Made by a program: the position numbers and the translations under genes
In this document: piece by piece, positions 47,948 to 57,131 of the stretch
Layout of the letters: every line of letters begins with the position of its first letter
Position numbering within the stretch: position 1 is the first letter of the stretch
Source: Roseibium salinum
GTDB taxonomy: Bacteria > Pseudomonadota > Alphaproteobacteria > Rhizobiales > Stappiaceae
Length of the DNA: 64,000 nucleotides
Direction of reading: 5' to 3'
NCBI RefSeq assembly: GCF_026240905.1
Contig: NZ_JAPEVI010000002.1
Span: forward strand, 372,001 to 436,000
Notes under the pieces: generated by a model
The model's input: only the letters and a program-made list of their open reading frames with translations
What the model was told of the DNA's origin: nothing
The model's database searches: none

Positions 47948-49318
47948 TTGAGAACCTCATCGTGGATAGTTGTAGGCTTGCTTGCGGCGGTCACGGCGTG
48001 GATGGCGAGCGGCCTGTTTTTCGGTGAAGAACCGGAGGACGAGCCGGCGCAATCGGCGCGCTCGCGCCCGACGCTCGTCGGGGTCAGGACATCAAGCGCC
48101 GAAACCATTCCCCAGTATGTCTATTCCCAGGGCGTCGCCCTACCGTTTCGAACCAACGACGTGGTGGCCGACATCAGCAGCCGCGTTGAATCCATCGAGA
48201 TCCAGCAGGGAGACGAGGTCGAAGCCGGTGAAACGATTGCGCATTTGCGGCCCGAAGCGCGCACCAGCCGGCTGGAAAGCGCCCGCAGACGGGTAGAACA
48301 GCTTGAAACCGATGTCGAAGCGATACGCCGGCTTGTCACCCAGGGATTTGCAACGGAGAGCCGGCTACGCGACCTGGAGTCGCAGCTCAGCGACGCGCGC
48401 GCCACGCTTGCCGATGTCAGCGAGCAAATCCAGGACACGGCCGTCAAGTCGCCTATCTTCGGCATCGTCAGCGATCTCTATGTGAACGAAAACCAGTCGC
48501 TGCCGGCCGGAACGGCACTCGCCCGCATCGTCAACAATGCGCCCTTGCGGATCATGCTGAACGTTTCCCAGCGCGAAGTGGGCGCGATCGAGCGCGGGGA
48601 CCCGGCGGTGATCAGGTTTGCGGTTGATGATCTCGCATCCGGCCGGGTCTGTTTCGTCGCGCCCGCCGCCGATCCCGAAACGCGGACATTCCGCGTTGAG
48701 ATCCGGGTTCCGAATGCCGACCGGAGCATCCCCGCCAATATCAGCGCCGAGGCGAGGCTCCGGACCGGCGACGAAAAGGCGCATTTCGTTTCCCCCGCGG
48801 TGCTCACGCTGGACGATGCCGGCCGGCTGGGCCTGAAATCCGTGACGCAGGACCGGACCGTCGAGTTTATCCCGGTCAGGATCATCCGCGGCGGCAGGGA
48901 CGGCTTTTGGGTCACCGGGCCGCCAGACGAGTTTCAGCTGATCTCACGGGGCCAGGGGTTCGTGCGCGCGGGCGAACCCGTGCGTGTCGAGCGTAAGGAC
49001 GAGGAAAGCGGTGCCGGGAAAGACGGCACCTTCAGCGCCCCGCTGCCGACGGCGGGCGTGCAGGACGAAAAATTCGATAAAGCGGAAGAGATAGCCGAGC
49101 CCCCGTCCGTATCGGACCTGTGCCGCGGTGTCGCGGCCAATGCGCCGCCGCCCGGTTCAGGGCAGATGACAACGCAGGGCGCAATTGGAGCGACCGGCTC
49201 GGTCTCCGGCAGTTCGGCGGCAGGATCCCTTTCCAGCACCGGCGGAACGGCAGCGTCCGGTCTCGCTGAACCGGCGGAGGGAAGCGAGCCGCAGGGTGAA
49301 GCGGGCGGTGCGCCATGA
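47948..49318 (+). CDS. RND efflux periplasmic adaptor (membrane fusion protein)
   Basis: 456 residues with an N-terminal hydrophobic anchor (SSWIVVGLLAAVTAWMASGLFF). The split lipoyl domain (VVADISSRVESIEIQQGDEVEAGETIAHLRPEA ... DTAVKSPIFGIVSDLYVNENQSLPAG) flanks a coiled-coil hairpin at ~110-155, and a beta-barrel domain follows. The last ~90 residues are low-complexity, rich in Gly/Ser/Ala and unlike usual adaptors. The TTG at 47948 preceded by GGAG is the preferred start; an upstream TTG at 47900 is possible. It overlaps the pump gene start by ATGA. Confidence 0.85.
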   Translation: MRTSSWIVVGLLAAVTAWMASGLFFGEEPEDEPAQSARSRPTLVGVRTSSAETIPQYVYSQGVALPFRTNDVVADISSRVESIEIQQGDEVEAGETIAHLRPEARTSRLESARRRVEQLETDVEAIRRLVTQGFATESRLRDLESQLSDARATLADVSEQIQDTAVKSPIFGIVSDLYVNENQSLPAGTALARIVNNAPLRIMLNVSQREVGAIERGDPAVIRFAVDDLASGRVCFVAPAADPETRTFRVEIRVPNADRSIPANISAEARLRTGDEKAHFVSPAVLTLDDAGRLGLKSVTQDRTVEFIPVRIIRGGRDGFWVTGPPDEFQLISRGQGFVRAGEPVRVERKDEESGAGKDGTFSAPLPTAGVQDEKFDKAEEIAEPPSVSDLCRGVAANAPPPGSGQMTTQGAIGATGSVSGSSAAGSLSSTGGTAASGLAEPAEGSEPQGEAGGAP

Positions 49319-52300
49319 ATTCGCTGATCGATATTGCCTTCAACCGCAACCGGGTGACGACGCTTATTCTGCTGATGATCCTCGCGTTCGGCAGTTACGC
49401 CTATTGGCAGATCCCCCGCGAATCCGCCCCCGATGTACCTATCCCGATAATCTATGTTTCGGTTGCCTATCCGGGTGTTTCGCCGGAAGACGCCGAACGC
49501 CTTATCCTGCGGCCGCTCGAGACTGAACTGCAATCGGTCGAAGGAGTGGACGAACTGAAAGCCGTGGCCGCCCAGGGATATGCCTCCGTCACCGTGGAAT
49601 TCACCGCAGGTTTCGATGCCGACCAGGCCGAACGCGACGTTCGCCAGGCTGTCGACACGGCGAGCGCGGAATTGCCCGAAGGCGCGGAAGAGCCCGTTGT
49701 CCAGGAAGTGAATGTGGCGCTGTTCCCGGTCATCACGGTGATGCTGTCCGGCCCGCTCACCGAGCGTGCCCTGATCGACGTCGCCGAGGGGTTGCAGACC
49801 CGGCTCGAACGGCTGGCGGATGTCCTCGAGGTCGACATCGGCGGCGCCCGCACCGAGATGCTGGAAATCCTCGTGGATCCGACCGCCCTGGAGACCTACG
49901 CCGTCCCCCTCGACCAGTTGCTTGCCACCATCAGCCGCAACAACCAGCTTGTCACCGCCGGAGCGATCGACAGCGGCGCGGGAAAGATCACGCTTGAGGT
50001 TCCCGGCGTCATAGAAGACATCAACGATGTCAGTGCCATTCCGGTGAAGGCGTCCGGGAGCACGGTCGTCACGCTTGGCGATGTTGCCGTCGTCCGCCGC
50101 AGTTTCGAGGATCCGACGGGTTTTGCCCGGCTGGACGGAGAGCCGGCCGTCGCGCTCGAAGTGAAAAAGCGGATCGGTGCCAACATCATTGAAACCACCA
50201 ACGAGATCAGAAACGTTCTCGAAGGCGAGCAGGACCGGATGCCGGAAAGCGTCAGGGTCACCTATCTGCAGGACCAGTCCCAGGAAGTGCGCTCCACCCT
50301 CGGCGATCTGCAGAACAACGTCGTGATGGCCGTGCTGCTGGTGATGATGGTCACGGTGGTGACACTGGGTTGGCGTAATTCTCTGCTTGTCGGCCTTTCC
50401 ATTCCCGGCTCGTTTCTGGCCGGCATCATCGTCCTGTCCTGGCTGGGCTATACGCTGAACATCGTCGTGCTTTTCAGCCTGATCCTGGTTCTGGGCATGC
50501 TGGTCGATGCGGCGGTGGTAACCACGGAACTGGCGGACCGCCGCCTGGCCGGGGGCTATTCGCCCCGCGAGGCCTATAGGTCTGCCGCCAAGCGCATGTC
50601 CTGGCCGATGATCTCGGCGACACTGACCACGCTGTGCGTGTTCTTTCCGCTGCTCTTCTGGACAGGAGTGGTGGGTGAGTTCATGAAATTCCTGCCGATC
50701 ACGGTCATCGGCATTCTCATCGCGTCACTGGCCATGGGCCTGATCTTCATTCCGGTTCTCGGCAGCCTGATCGGCCGGCGCAAACCGAGGCAGGAAACGG
50801 AGGAGAAGGCGCTGTCGGCGGCAGAGAGCGGCGACCTTGAGGACCTGGACCGCGTCACATCCGTCTACGTGTCCGCACTTCGCTCCCTGCTTGCGCATCC
50901 CGTCCTCACGCTTCTGGCGGTCCTGGCGTTCCTGATCCTGACGATCGTCGCCTATGGCACGTTCGGCCGCGGCGTCGAGTTCTTTCCCGAAATCGAACCG
51001 CGCTTCGTCCAGGTCACCATCAAATCCCGGGACAACCTTTCGATATACGAGATGGATGAACGGGTGGCGCAGGTGGAAGAGGCCATCCTCGGGACCGAGG
51101 GGATCGAGCACATCTATTCGCGCACGATCGACGCCACGTCCGGTGGCGGCGCCGGCCAGACATCGGCCGATACGATCGGCACGTTGCAGCTCGACCTGCT
51201 GGAATGGGATCAGCGGCGCAAGGCCAGTGAAATCATGGCTGAGGTGCGCGAACGGACCGCCGGTATCACCGGCGTCAGGATTTCAACGACCGAGCAGGAG
51301 ATGGGGCCGGGACAGGGCAAGCCGATCGAGTTGCGGCTCACCGGTTCCGGTCTTCCGGAGCTTGAGGAGGCTGCCGCGCGGGTCAGGCAGATGATGGCGG
51401 ATATCGGCGGGTTCACCGATGTCGAGGACGATACACCGGTGCCGGGGGTCAAGTGGCAGATCCGTGTGGACCGCGAGAAGGCGGCGCGCTTTGGCGCCGA
51501 CGTCGCAACGCTTGGCCAGGCCGTCCAGCTGGTTACCCAGGGATTGAAGCTGGCCGAATACCGGCCGGGGGACGTCGAGGAGGCCGTGGACATCCGTGTA
51601 CGGTTCCCGGCGGACGAACGCACGCTGGATCAGTTGTCCCGTCTGTCGATCCCCACCGACCGCGGCCAGATCCCGATCACCAATTTCGTCGAGATCGAGC
51701 CGAGCGAACGCACCGGTATCATCAACCGGCACAATGCGCAGCGCACCGTTACCATCCGCTCAGGTGTGGTGCCGGACGCCCTGCCGGCGAACAAGACCGA
51801 GGACCTGCGCCAGGCGCTGCACTCGGCCGAACTTCCGGCAGGCGTTTCGTGGCGGTTCGTCGGACAGCAGGAGGAAATCGACGAGGCCGGCCGTTTTCTC
51901 CTGGGGGCCTTCCTGACGGCAATCGCGCTGATGTCCGTCGTGCTTGTCGCCCAGTTGAACAGTATCTACCAGGCGCTGGTGGTCATGAGTGCCATCGTTT
52001 TCTCGATCACCGGCGTGCTGCTGGGTCTCCTGGTGACGAACAGGCCCTACGGAATCGTCATGGGTAGTCTCGGCGTCATTTCGCTGGCCGGCATCGTGGT
52101 CAACAACAACATCGTCCTGATCGACAGTTTCAACGAAATGCGGGCAAAAGGCTTCGACACGTTCGAAGCTGCGCTGCGTTCCGGCGCACAAAGGTTGAGA
52201 CCGGTCTTTCTCACGGCGATCAACGACATACTCGGCCTGATGCCGCTTGTGCTCGGCCTGAACGTCGACCTGATCAACCGGCAGATCCAGCGCGGTGCTC

Positions 52301-52476
52301 CTTCGACCCAGTACTGGATCGAGCTTTCCACAACGGTGGCCGGCGGCCTCGCGTTCGCAACCTTCCTCACGCTGATGCTCACGCCCTGCATGCTCCTCAT
52401 CGGCCACAGGACCAGCGACTGGGTCGGCAAGCGATTCAGGAACCGGAAAAAGGCCGCGGCTGCGGAAGCGACATAG
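49315..52476 (+). CDS. RND-family efflux pump, inner-membrane transporter
   Basis: 1053 residues, normal for RND pumps. It has 12 expected spans in two halves each with a large periplasmic loop (about 40-330 and 555-870). The TM4 proton-relay motif reads LGMLVDAAVVTTE, so one Asp is kept where AcrB has two. The conserved Lys of TM10 is not obvious. An outer-membrane channel gene is not adjacent, so a shared TolC-type protein would be needed. Substrate unknown; no local repressor is evident except the AraC gene upstream. Confidence 0.9.
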   Translation: MNSLIDIAFNRNRVTTLILLMILAFGSYAYWQIPRESAPDVPIPIIYVSVAYPGVSPEDAERLILRPLETELQSVEGVDELKAVAAQGYASVTVEFTAGFDADQAERDVRQAVDTASAELPEGAEEPVVQEVNVALFPVITVMLSGPLTERALIDVAEGLQTRLERLADVLEVDIGGARTEMLEILVDPTALETYAVPLDQLLATISRNNQLVTAGAIDSGAGKITLEVPGVIEDINDVSAIPVKASGSTVVTLGDVAVVRRSFEDPTGFARLDGEPAVALEVKKRIGANIIETTNEIRNVLEGEQDRMPESVRVTYLQDQSQEVRSTLGDLQNNVVMAVLLVMMVTVVTLGWRNSLLVGLSIPGSFLAGIIVLSWLGYTLNIVVLFSLILVLGMLVDAAVVTTELADRRLAGGYSPREAYRSAAKRMSWPMISATLTTLCVFFPLLFWTGVVGEFMKFLPITVIGILIASLAMGLIFIPVLGSLIGRRKPRQETEEKALSAAESGDLEDLDRVTSVYVSALRSLLAHPVLTLLAVLAFLILTIVAYGTFGRGVEFFPEIEPRFVQVTIKSRDNLSIYEMDERVAQVEEAILGTEGIEHIYSRTIDATSGGGAGQTSADTIGTLQLDLLEWDQRRKASEIMAEVRERTAGITGVRISTTEQEMGPGQGKPIELRLTGSGLPELEEAAARVRQMMADIGGFTDVEDDTPVPGVKWQIRVDREKAARFGADVATLGQAVQLVTQGLKLAEYRPGDVEEAVDIRVRFPADERTLDQLSRLSIPTDRGQIPITNFVEIEPSERTGIINRHNAQRTVTIRSGVVPDALPANKTEDLRQALHSAELPAGVSWRFVGQQEEIDEAGRFLLGAFLTAIALMSVVLVAQLNSIYQALVVMSAIVFSITGVLLGLLVTNRPYGIVMGSLGVISLAGIVVNNNIVLIDSFNEMRAKGFDTFEAALRSGAQRLRPVFLTAINDILGLMPLVLGLNVDLINRQIQRGAPSTQYWIELSTTVAGGLAFATFLTLMLTPCMLLIGHRTSDWVGKRFRNRKKAAAAEAT

Positions 52477-52569
52477 CGTCCAATTCTTAACACCAGCAGC
52501 TTGCCCTCAAATGACAGGAGGCGGCGCCTGCAAGTCCCTGGTCGCCCGCTGCAAACGCTCTCACGGTGA

Positions 52570-52926
52570 TCAGACAAGACCACCGAACACCAGCGCCGCC
52601 GCACCGGCCAGGATTGCAATGACGATTGCGACAAGCAGCAGCTTACCGACTGGCCACGCCGCCTTGCGGGGCGGCGGCGTGTCGAACTCGCGCATCGCGC
52701 TTGCCTTACTGCCCTGATAGTCGCTCGGGTTGGGATTCCACTGCGCCTGCCGGTCCGTTGCCGCGGCCTCGGCTGTCGTCGGCGTACCTCCGGATTCCGC
52801 ATCGGTTTCCATGGGGGCCGCGGCGGGATCAAAGCCTGGCTTCTTGTCGCCGGCAAGGCCACGTTGAATATCGCCGCGCACGTTGGACGGCGTGGTGCCG
52901 TCGCTTTCTGGCTTCCGGTCTGGCAT
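52570..52926 (-). CDS. small tail-anchored membrane protein of unknown function
   Basis: 118 residues. The first ~90 are hydrophilic, Pro/Asp/Thr-rich and probably disordered; the last ~25 (LLLVAIVIAILAGAAALVFGGLV) form a single membrane span at the C-terminus. No domain is recognised. A perfect EcfG-type promoter lies ~80 bp upstream, and the gene is divergent from the SDR gene, which makes a stress-related role likely. Confidence 0.72.
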   Translation of the reverse strand: MPDRKPESDGTTPSNVRGDIQRGLAGDKKPGFDPAAAPMETDAESGGTPTTAEAAATDRQAQWNPNPSDYQGSKASAMREFDTPPPRKAAWPVGKLLLVAIVIAILAGAAALVFGGLV

Positions 52927-53007
52927 TGGCTTCCTTTTCCGATCGGGAATGACAACAGCTGGCCGGCGCCGGCAAACTATCCGTCTCCTCGCCGCTGATG
53001 TCTTGCA

Positions 53008-53032
53008 AACGAACGGCGGGCGGCGGAGTTCC
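53008..53032 (-). promoter_or_regulatory. EcfG (general stress sigma factor) promoter, exact consensus
   Basis: On the minus strand GGAAC (53028-53032), 16 bp, CGTT (53008-53011). Both elements match the alphaproteobacterial sigma-EcfG consensus exactly. It would drive the small membrane protein gene at 52570-52926. Confidence 0.65.
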
Positions 53033-53091
53033 GCGAATTCGCGGGTCCCGGCGCCGGAGCACGTCCTGCTGAAGCTCGATCACTCGGTTAC

Positions 53092-53116
53092 GGAACATCC
53101 GTCCGGAACGCCTGTT
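53092..53116 (+). promoter_or_regulatory. EcfG-type promoter of the SDR gene
   Basis: GGAAC (53092-53096), 16 bp, TGTT (53113-53116): -35 exact, -10 three of four. The spacing to the SDR start codon (29 bp) is ideal. Confidence 0.5.
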
Positions 53117-53145
53117 TGGAGGGCTGGCAACCCAAGGAGACCAAG

Positions 53146-54018
53146 ATGAGCGTCGAAGGAAAGATGGATTATCCCGTGCCACCCTTTCGCGAGCAGCGGC
53201 AGGAAGCGCCCGGACATACCGCAAAGATGGACCCGAAGCCGGACCATGGCGAAGAGAGCTATCGCGGCAACGGCCGGCTCCAGGACAAGGTCGCCCTCAT
53301 CACCGGTGCCGATTCAGGCATTGGCCGGGCAGTGGCGATTGCATTCGCCCGCGAGGGAGCGAACGTGGCAATTGCCTATCTGAGCGAGGATGAGGATGCC
53401 GAGGAAACCGCGGGCTGGGTCGAGAAGGCCGGCCGCAAGGCCCTGCTGCTTCCCGGCGACATCGGCAGCGAACATCATTGCCGATCGCTGATCGACCGCA
53501 CGGTCGAGGAGTTCGGGCGGCTCGACATCCTGGTCAACAATGCGGCCCACCAGGCATTTTTCAACAAGCTGGAGGACATCTCCTCTGAAGAATGGAACAC
53601 GACGTTCCGGACCAATATCGATGCCATGTTCCACCTGTCCAAGGCCGCCGTGCAGCACATGAAGCCCGGCTCGGCGATCGTCAATACATCGTCGATAAAT
53701 GCCACCAGCCCGGTGCCGATCCTGCTGGCCTACGCGACGACCAAGGGCGCCATCGCCAACTTCACCGCCGGCCTTGCGGGCCTTCTCGCCGAGCGCGGTA
53801 TCCGCGTCAATGCCGTTGCGCCCGGACCGATCTGGACACCGCTGATACCCTCGGGAATGCCGGCAGAAAAGGTCGAGAAGTTTGGGCAGAACACGCCGAT
53901 GGGACGGCCCGGCCAGCCTGCCGAACTGGCCTCCACCTATGTGCTTCTGGCCTCGGACGAGGCGAGCTATACCACCGGTGCGCTCTATGAAATCACCGGC
54001 GGGCGCCCGATGCTGTGA
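53146..54018 (+). CDS. short-chain dehydrogenase/reductase (YghA-like, NADP-type)
   Basis: 290 residues with an N-terminal ~45-residue extension (MDYPVPPFREQRQEAPGHTAKMDPKPDHGEESYRG) that is characteristic of the YghA/general-stress SDR group. Cofactor motif TGADSGIGRA, NNAA, catalytic Ser in NTSSIN and YATTK are all present. These enzymes reduce aldehydes or sugars with NAD(P)H and are often stress-induced. AAGGAGACCAAG just before the ATG is a near-perfect ribosome site. Confidence 0.88.
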   Translation: MSVEGKMDYPVPPFREQRQEAPGHTAKMDPKPDHGEESYRGNGRLQDKVALITGADSGIGRAVAIAFAREGANVAIAYLSEDEDAEETAGWVEKAGRKALLLPGDIGSEHHCRSLIDRTVEEFGRLDILVNNAAHQAFFNKLEDISSEEWNTTFRTNIDAMFHLSKAAVQHMKPGSAIVNTSSINATSPVPILLAYATTKGAIANFTAGLAGLLAERGIRVNAVAPGPIWTPLIPSGMPAEKVEKFGQNTPMGRPGQPAELASTYVLLASDEASYTTGALYEITGGRPML

Positions 54019-54040
54019 TACCGGCCGATCTCCACACTGA

Positions 54041-54066
54041 GCCGGGGCCGTTTTCCGGGCCCCGGC
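54041..54066. terminator. hairpin between convergent SDR and CDF genes
   Basis: GCCGGGGCC (54041-54049) and its complement (54058-54066) with an 8-nt loop, 9-bp G/C stem. It lies in the 72-bp gap between two convergent stop codons. There is no T-run, so it is a weak or bidirectional terminator at best. Confidence 0.4.
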
Positions 54067-54090
54067 ACACCGGTCGGCACGCCTGCGGCC

Positions 54091-55077
54091 CTACTTCTCG
54101 CCGTTATCGCCAGTTTCCCCGTTGGCGTTGGAGCCGTCGAAACTGGTGACCGGCGTGAGTACAAATTCGGCCAGACGCCAGTCCATCCGGGTGATATCGT
54201 CCGCCGCCTTGCTTATTGTCTCCACGGCAACCCGGTCCACCGTCGGCACAACGAAACCCTGACCGTAAAGGATGTGCCCTGCTTCGCGGAGCCGGACCTG
54301 TGCATCCTTTACCCAGTCCAACCGGCAGAGCTGATTGCGCACCCGCTCCGGCAGGTCCTCTTCCTTTTCCTGCGTCGTTGTCATCGGCCGCCGGTCCGTC
54401 AGGTCGCCGATTGCGTGCTTGGTCTGAGTGAAGCCGTCGCGGATGACATCCAGTCCGATGACCAGAGCGGCTGCCGCATCGAGCCACCAGATGCCGAACC
54501 CGACGCCGATGATGCCGATCATGGCGGCCCCTGCCGTCATCCAATCGGCCTTGCGCATCTTTGCGTCGGCATAGAGGACCTTGTCATGGAGCCTATCCGC
54601 AAGCTTCAGCTTCATGCGCCCGAGGATGACGGAGGGAACCGAGCTATAGATCAAGGCGAGCAAGGCGGGCCAACCGATCCAGACGGGTTGGCCGAAGATC
54701 ACGAGAGTGCCCATCGTCGGGTGCTCCGCCTGCACCAGTTTCATCGCCGCATCGCCGACCAGAAACAGGCCGAGAAGCAGCAGTGGCAGGGAAGCGGCCA
54801 GGTACCCGATGCTGACCGAGCGGTGATACCCATACGGGAATTTCGGATCGGGTTTGCGCCAGGCTATCGGTGTCGTGATCGTCCAGGCGATCGAGGGAAC
54901 CAGGCTCAGAAGATCCTCCAGCCAGGCGGCACGCATGGCCTGGGACGAGCCCATGACAAGATACAGCACGAACACCACCGATATCAGGTAAACGATCGTG
55001 ATCCACTGGAGCCACTTCGCCTTGCGGTAATCCGGCTTGCGCTCGTTAGGAATGTCTACCGAGGTCGCCAGTTTCAC
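54091..55077 (-). CDS. cation diffusion facilitator (CDF) family metal exporter
   Basis: 328 residues with about six membrane spans and a C-terminal cytoplasmic domain. TM2 carries ED in WLEDLLSLVPSIAW, and TM5 has Asp residues in HDKVLYADAKMRKADWMTAGAAMIG, in place of the paired metal-site residues of classic CDFs. The early charged N-terminus and the long loop after TM3 are unusual. The start is a GTG whose first base overlaps the upstream lipoprotein stop (GTGA). It exports divalent metal (Zn, Mn, Fe or Co) with proton antiport; the metal is unknown. Confidence 0.85.
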   Translation of the reverse strand: MKLATSVDIPNERKPDYRKAKWLQWITIVYLISVVFVLYLVMGSSQAMRAAWLEDLLSLVPSIAWTITTPIAWRKPDPKFPYGYHRSVSIGYLAASLPLLLLGLFLVGDAAMKLVQAEHPTMGTLVIFGQPVWIGWPALLALIYSSVPSVILGRMKLKLADRLHDKVLYADAKMRKADWMTAGAAMIGIIGVGFGIWWLDAAAALVIGLDVIRDGFTQTKHAIGDLTDRRPMTTTQEKEEDLPERVRNQLCRLDWVKDAQVRLREAGHILYGQGFVVPTVDRVAVETISKAADDITRMDWRLAEFVLTPVTSFDGSNANGETGDNGEK

Positions 55078-55652
55078 GGATCAAGCCCTCCTGCGTCCGA
55101 GCCCGGGCTGTCGGGACAGGCTGCGCTGGGGTCATCCGCCCGTGCGGAGTCGGAGAACAGCACCAGTGCCCGGCGCTGATTTGCATGGAGAAACCGGTCC
55201 AGCCGGATCAGCCAGCCGTTTTCGCCCGGAGGAACCGCCATGATGTGCTCTTCCGTCTTTCCATTGCCGTCGGTGTCCGCCGTAAGATAGGGGGTCGTGG
55301 TCCCGATGCGGTTTTTCCAGGGTGTCTTGGACGTCAGCCCCGCGATCACGATGTCAAGTTCGAAGTTCTCCAGCCGCTCCAGCAGAACGCTTTCACTGCC
55401 GCTTTCCCATCGAACTTCCGAGCCGAGCGTCTTCGCGAACGCCGTTACGAGCGCGGGCTCCAGGCCGCAAGGTTTGTCCCGAATGATCGTCCAGGGCGGG
55501 TTTTCCGTGATGCCCACCCGCGCGGTGCCGCTACGGGCTTTCTCCGTCGTATCCTCCGGGTCCCGCGGGTAATCCGCACATCCGGCAAGCAACGAAGCTG
55601 CCCCGGCGACAAGAGCCGCTCGGCAGGCCATGACGGCGGTCGAAAGGGACAT
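55074..55652 (-). CDS. small lipoprotein with a truncated solute-binding (PBPb-like) domain
   Basis: 192 residues. The signal ends in a lipobox (ALVAGAASLLAGC), so it is lipid-anchored. The rest resembles the first lobe of a family 3 binding protein (ARVGITENPPWTIIRDKPCGLEPALVTAFAKTLGSEVRW ... FELDIVIAGLTSKTPWKNRIGTTTPYLT) but stops well short of the usual ~240 residues. It is translationally coupled to the CDF exporter and lies behind an exact EcfG promoter. A periplasmic metal- or ligand-sensing partner of the exporter is possible (inference). The start MSLST was chosen because the signal peptide begins there. Confidence 0.78.
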   Translation of the reverse strand: MSLSTAVMACRAALVAGAASLLAGCADYPRDPEDTTEKARSGTARVGITENPPWTIIRDKPCGLEPALVTAFAKTLGSEVRWESGSESVLLERLENFELDIVIAGLTSKTPWKNRIGTTTPYLTADTDGNGKTEEHIMAVPPGENGWLIRLDRFLHANQRRALVLFSDSARADDPSAACPDSPGSDAGGLDP

Positions 55653-55680
55653 TTCAGCAGGTTCCTGATTTCGGAGCGAG

Positions 55681-55705
55681 AACGCTCGCTGCGCGGATTC
55701 GTTCC
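55681..55705 (-). promoter_or_regulatory. EcfG promoter of the lipoprotein-CDF operon, exact consensus
   Basis: Minus strand GGAAC (55701-55705), 16 bp, CGTT (55681-55684). It ends 28 bp before the lipoprotein start codon. Confidence 0.7.
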
Positions 55706-55830
55706 GGAGTGGGCGCTGCTTGCGATGGCCTCTATGGAGATCAAGTCCCATCGATCTCGGCTTGGTGGATCTCCCAAACCGGATGAGGCACACAGTCTTC
55801 CGCAGGTTCATCGAAAATCCGGGCGCTCTT

Positions 55831-55855
55831 TGAACTTTAGGCCGCCTGGATCGTT
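55831..55855 (+). promoter_or_regulatory. EcfG-type promoter of the 55902 gene
   Basis: TGAAC (55831-55835), 16 bp, CGTT (55852-55855): -10 exact, -35 four of five. It ends 46 bp before the ATG. Confidence 0.5.
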
Positions 55856-55901
55856 CTAAGCCCCAACTGCTTCAAACGGCTATTACTGAACCGGAACGCG
55901 T

Positions 55902-56534
55902 ATGTGGGAATTCATCAAGGACAATGAAGGCGCGATAAATGCGGTCGCCTCCGTGCTGACGCTGGGGATCTGGACGCTTTACTTCCAGCTGCTGTTGAAC
56001 AGCTATCGCCACCGCGTCCGCCCGAAGATCAACATCAACCGCGCCGGTGGCCGGTCGACCCGGTCCAGATGCGTGATCTCCAACATGAGTGCCGAGGCCG
56101 TCTATGTGGAGGCGATCGTTCTGACGCTCGGCGACGGCGAGAAGCGGCAAGTCTGCCATTTGAGCGATCTCGACGTTTCGGTGTCGCCCGACACCGATAC
56201 CCGCTCCCAGTTGTTTCAAGGCCCGCTTTCGAGTGGTGAATTCCTCGACATCGGTTCATTTGACTCCCTGATCGAGCGCGCCCGGGAAACTTCCGGCGGG
56301 CAAGAGAACCTCGCCGACGACACCGCACGCCTCGAGGTGATGGTGGTGGGCACCTATACCGCCGGGGACGGCCTGATCGCAGCGGAACGCTGCTACGAAC
56401 TGCCTGTTAAGAAGGGGGAACGCCTTTTGAGCCCCACATCGTTCTCCGCCCGCCAGGCCCGCTCCCGCAAAGAACTGAAGAGCATCGAGAGGCTCATGCT
56501 CAATACATACAGGAGCGAAGCGAATTCGAGGTAA
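55902..56534 (+). CDS. membrane-anchored protein of unknown function
   Basis: 210 residues. An N-terminal hydrophobic segment (residues ~12-32, AINAVASVLTLGIWTLYFQLLL) is followed by a soluble domain of ~170 residues with beta-strand-like patterns (RCVISNMSAEAVYVEAIVLTLGDGEKR, LEVMVVGTYTA). I do not recognise the family. A possible EcfG promoter lies upstream and it sits among other stress genes, so a stress-related role is plausible. Confidence 0.7.
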   Translation: MWEFIKDNEGAINAVASVLTLGIWTLYFQLLLNSYRHRVRPKININRAGGRSTRSRCVISNMSAEAVYVEAIVLTLGDGEKRQVCHLSDLDVSVSPDTDTRSQLFQGPLSSGEFLDIGSFDSLIERARETSGGQENLADDTARLEVMVVGTYTAGDGLIAAERCYELPVKKGERLLSPTSFSARQARSRKELKSIERLMLNTYRSEANSR

Positions 56535-56591
56535 TCTCGCGCCTTGCCGCCGGTCGTGCAAAATGCCGGTTGGGCCAAATCGGAGAAATGG

Positions 56592-56619
56592 AAAAGGACC
56601 CGTCCGCTACGGGCCCTTC
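56592..56619 (-). terminator. rho-independent terminator of the yciF-like gene
   Basis: On the minus strand GGGCCCGT and ACGGGTCC form a stem with one G-U pair, followed by TTTTCC. It lies just past the stop of the ferritin-like gene at 56631. The T-run is short. Confidence 0.55.
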
Positions 56620-56630
56620 CCATGCCTACA

Positions 56631-57131
56631 TCAGGCCGCCTTCTTCGCCTTCACGTTGGCCGCGGATTGAGCGACCTTCGTCAACTTTTCGTCGGCTTTC
56701 GACTCTTCCTTCAGCGTCTCGTCGAGCAATCGTGCAGCATCTTTCAGGCCGAGTTGCTCCGCCCATTGTTTCAGCGTGCCGTAGCGGGTGATTTCGTAGT
56801 GCTCGACGGCTTGAGCCGAAGCAATCAACCCGGCGTCCAGCGCCGCAGACCCCTTGTAGGAGTCCATGATCTCTTCGGCTTCGGAGATGATCCCTTCTAT
56901 GGCTTCGCAGGTTTTGCCTTGGGCGCGCTTTCCGAAGATGTCGAACACCTTCTGCAGGCGTTCGACGTGCCCCTCCGTTTCGTCCTTGTGATGCTCGAAA
57001 GCCTGCTTCAGATCGTCGGAATTGGCGGCGCGCGCCATCTTCGGCAGGGCCTTCACGATCTTCCGTTCCGCGTAGTAGATGTCCCGCAAGGTCTCATAAA
57101 AGAGATCCGAGAGCGTTTTTTCCTTTGCCAT
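56631..57131 (-). CDS. DUF892 ferritin-like protein, YciE/YciF family
   Basis: 166 residues. Four-helix ferritin-like pattern: LYETLRDIYYAERKIVKALPKMA, then KQAFEHHKDETEGHVERLQKVF with the EXXH metal residues, then DAGLIASAQAVEHYEITRYGTLKQWAEQLG with another His/Glu pair. YciF-type proteins bind a di-metal centre and are induced by general stress; their reaction is unknown. Divergent from the sodC gene with ~270 bp between them. Confidence 0.9.
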   Translation of the reverse strand: MAKEKTLSDLFYETLRDIYYAERKIVKALPKMARAANSDDLKQAFEHHKDETEGHVERLQKVFDIFGKRAQGKTCEAIEGIISEAEEIMDSYKGSAALDAGLIASAQAVEHYEITRYGTLKQWAEQLGLKDAARLLDETLKEESKADEKLTKVAQSAANVKAKKAA

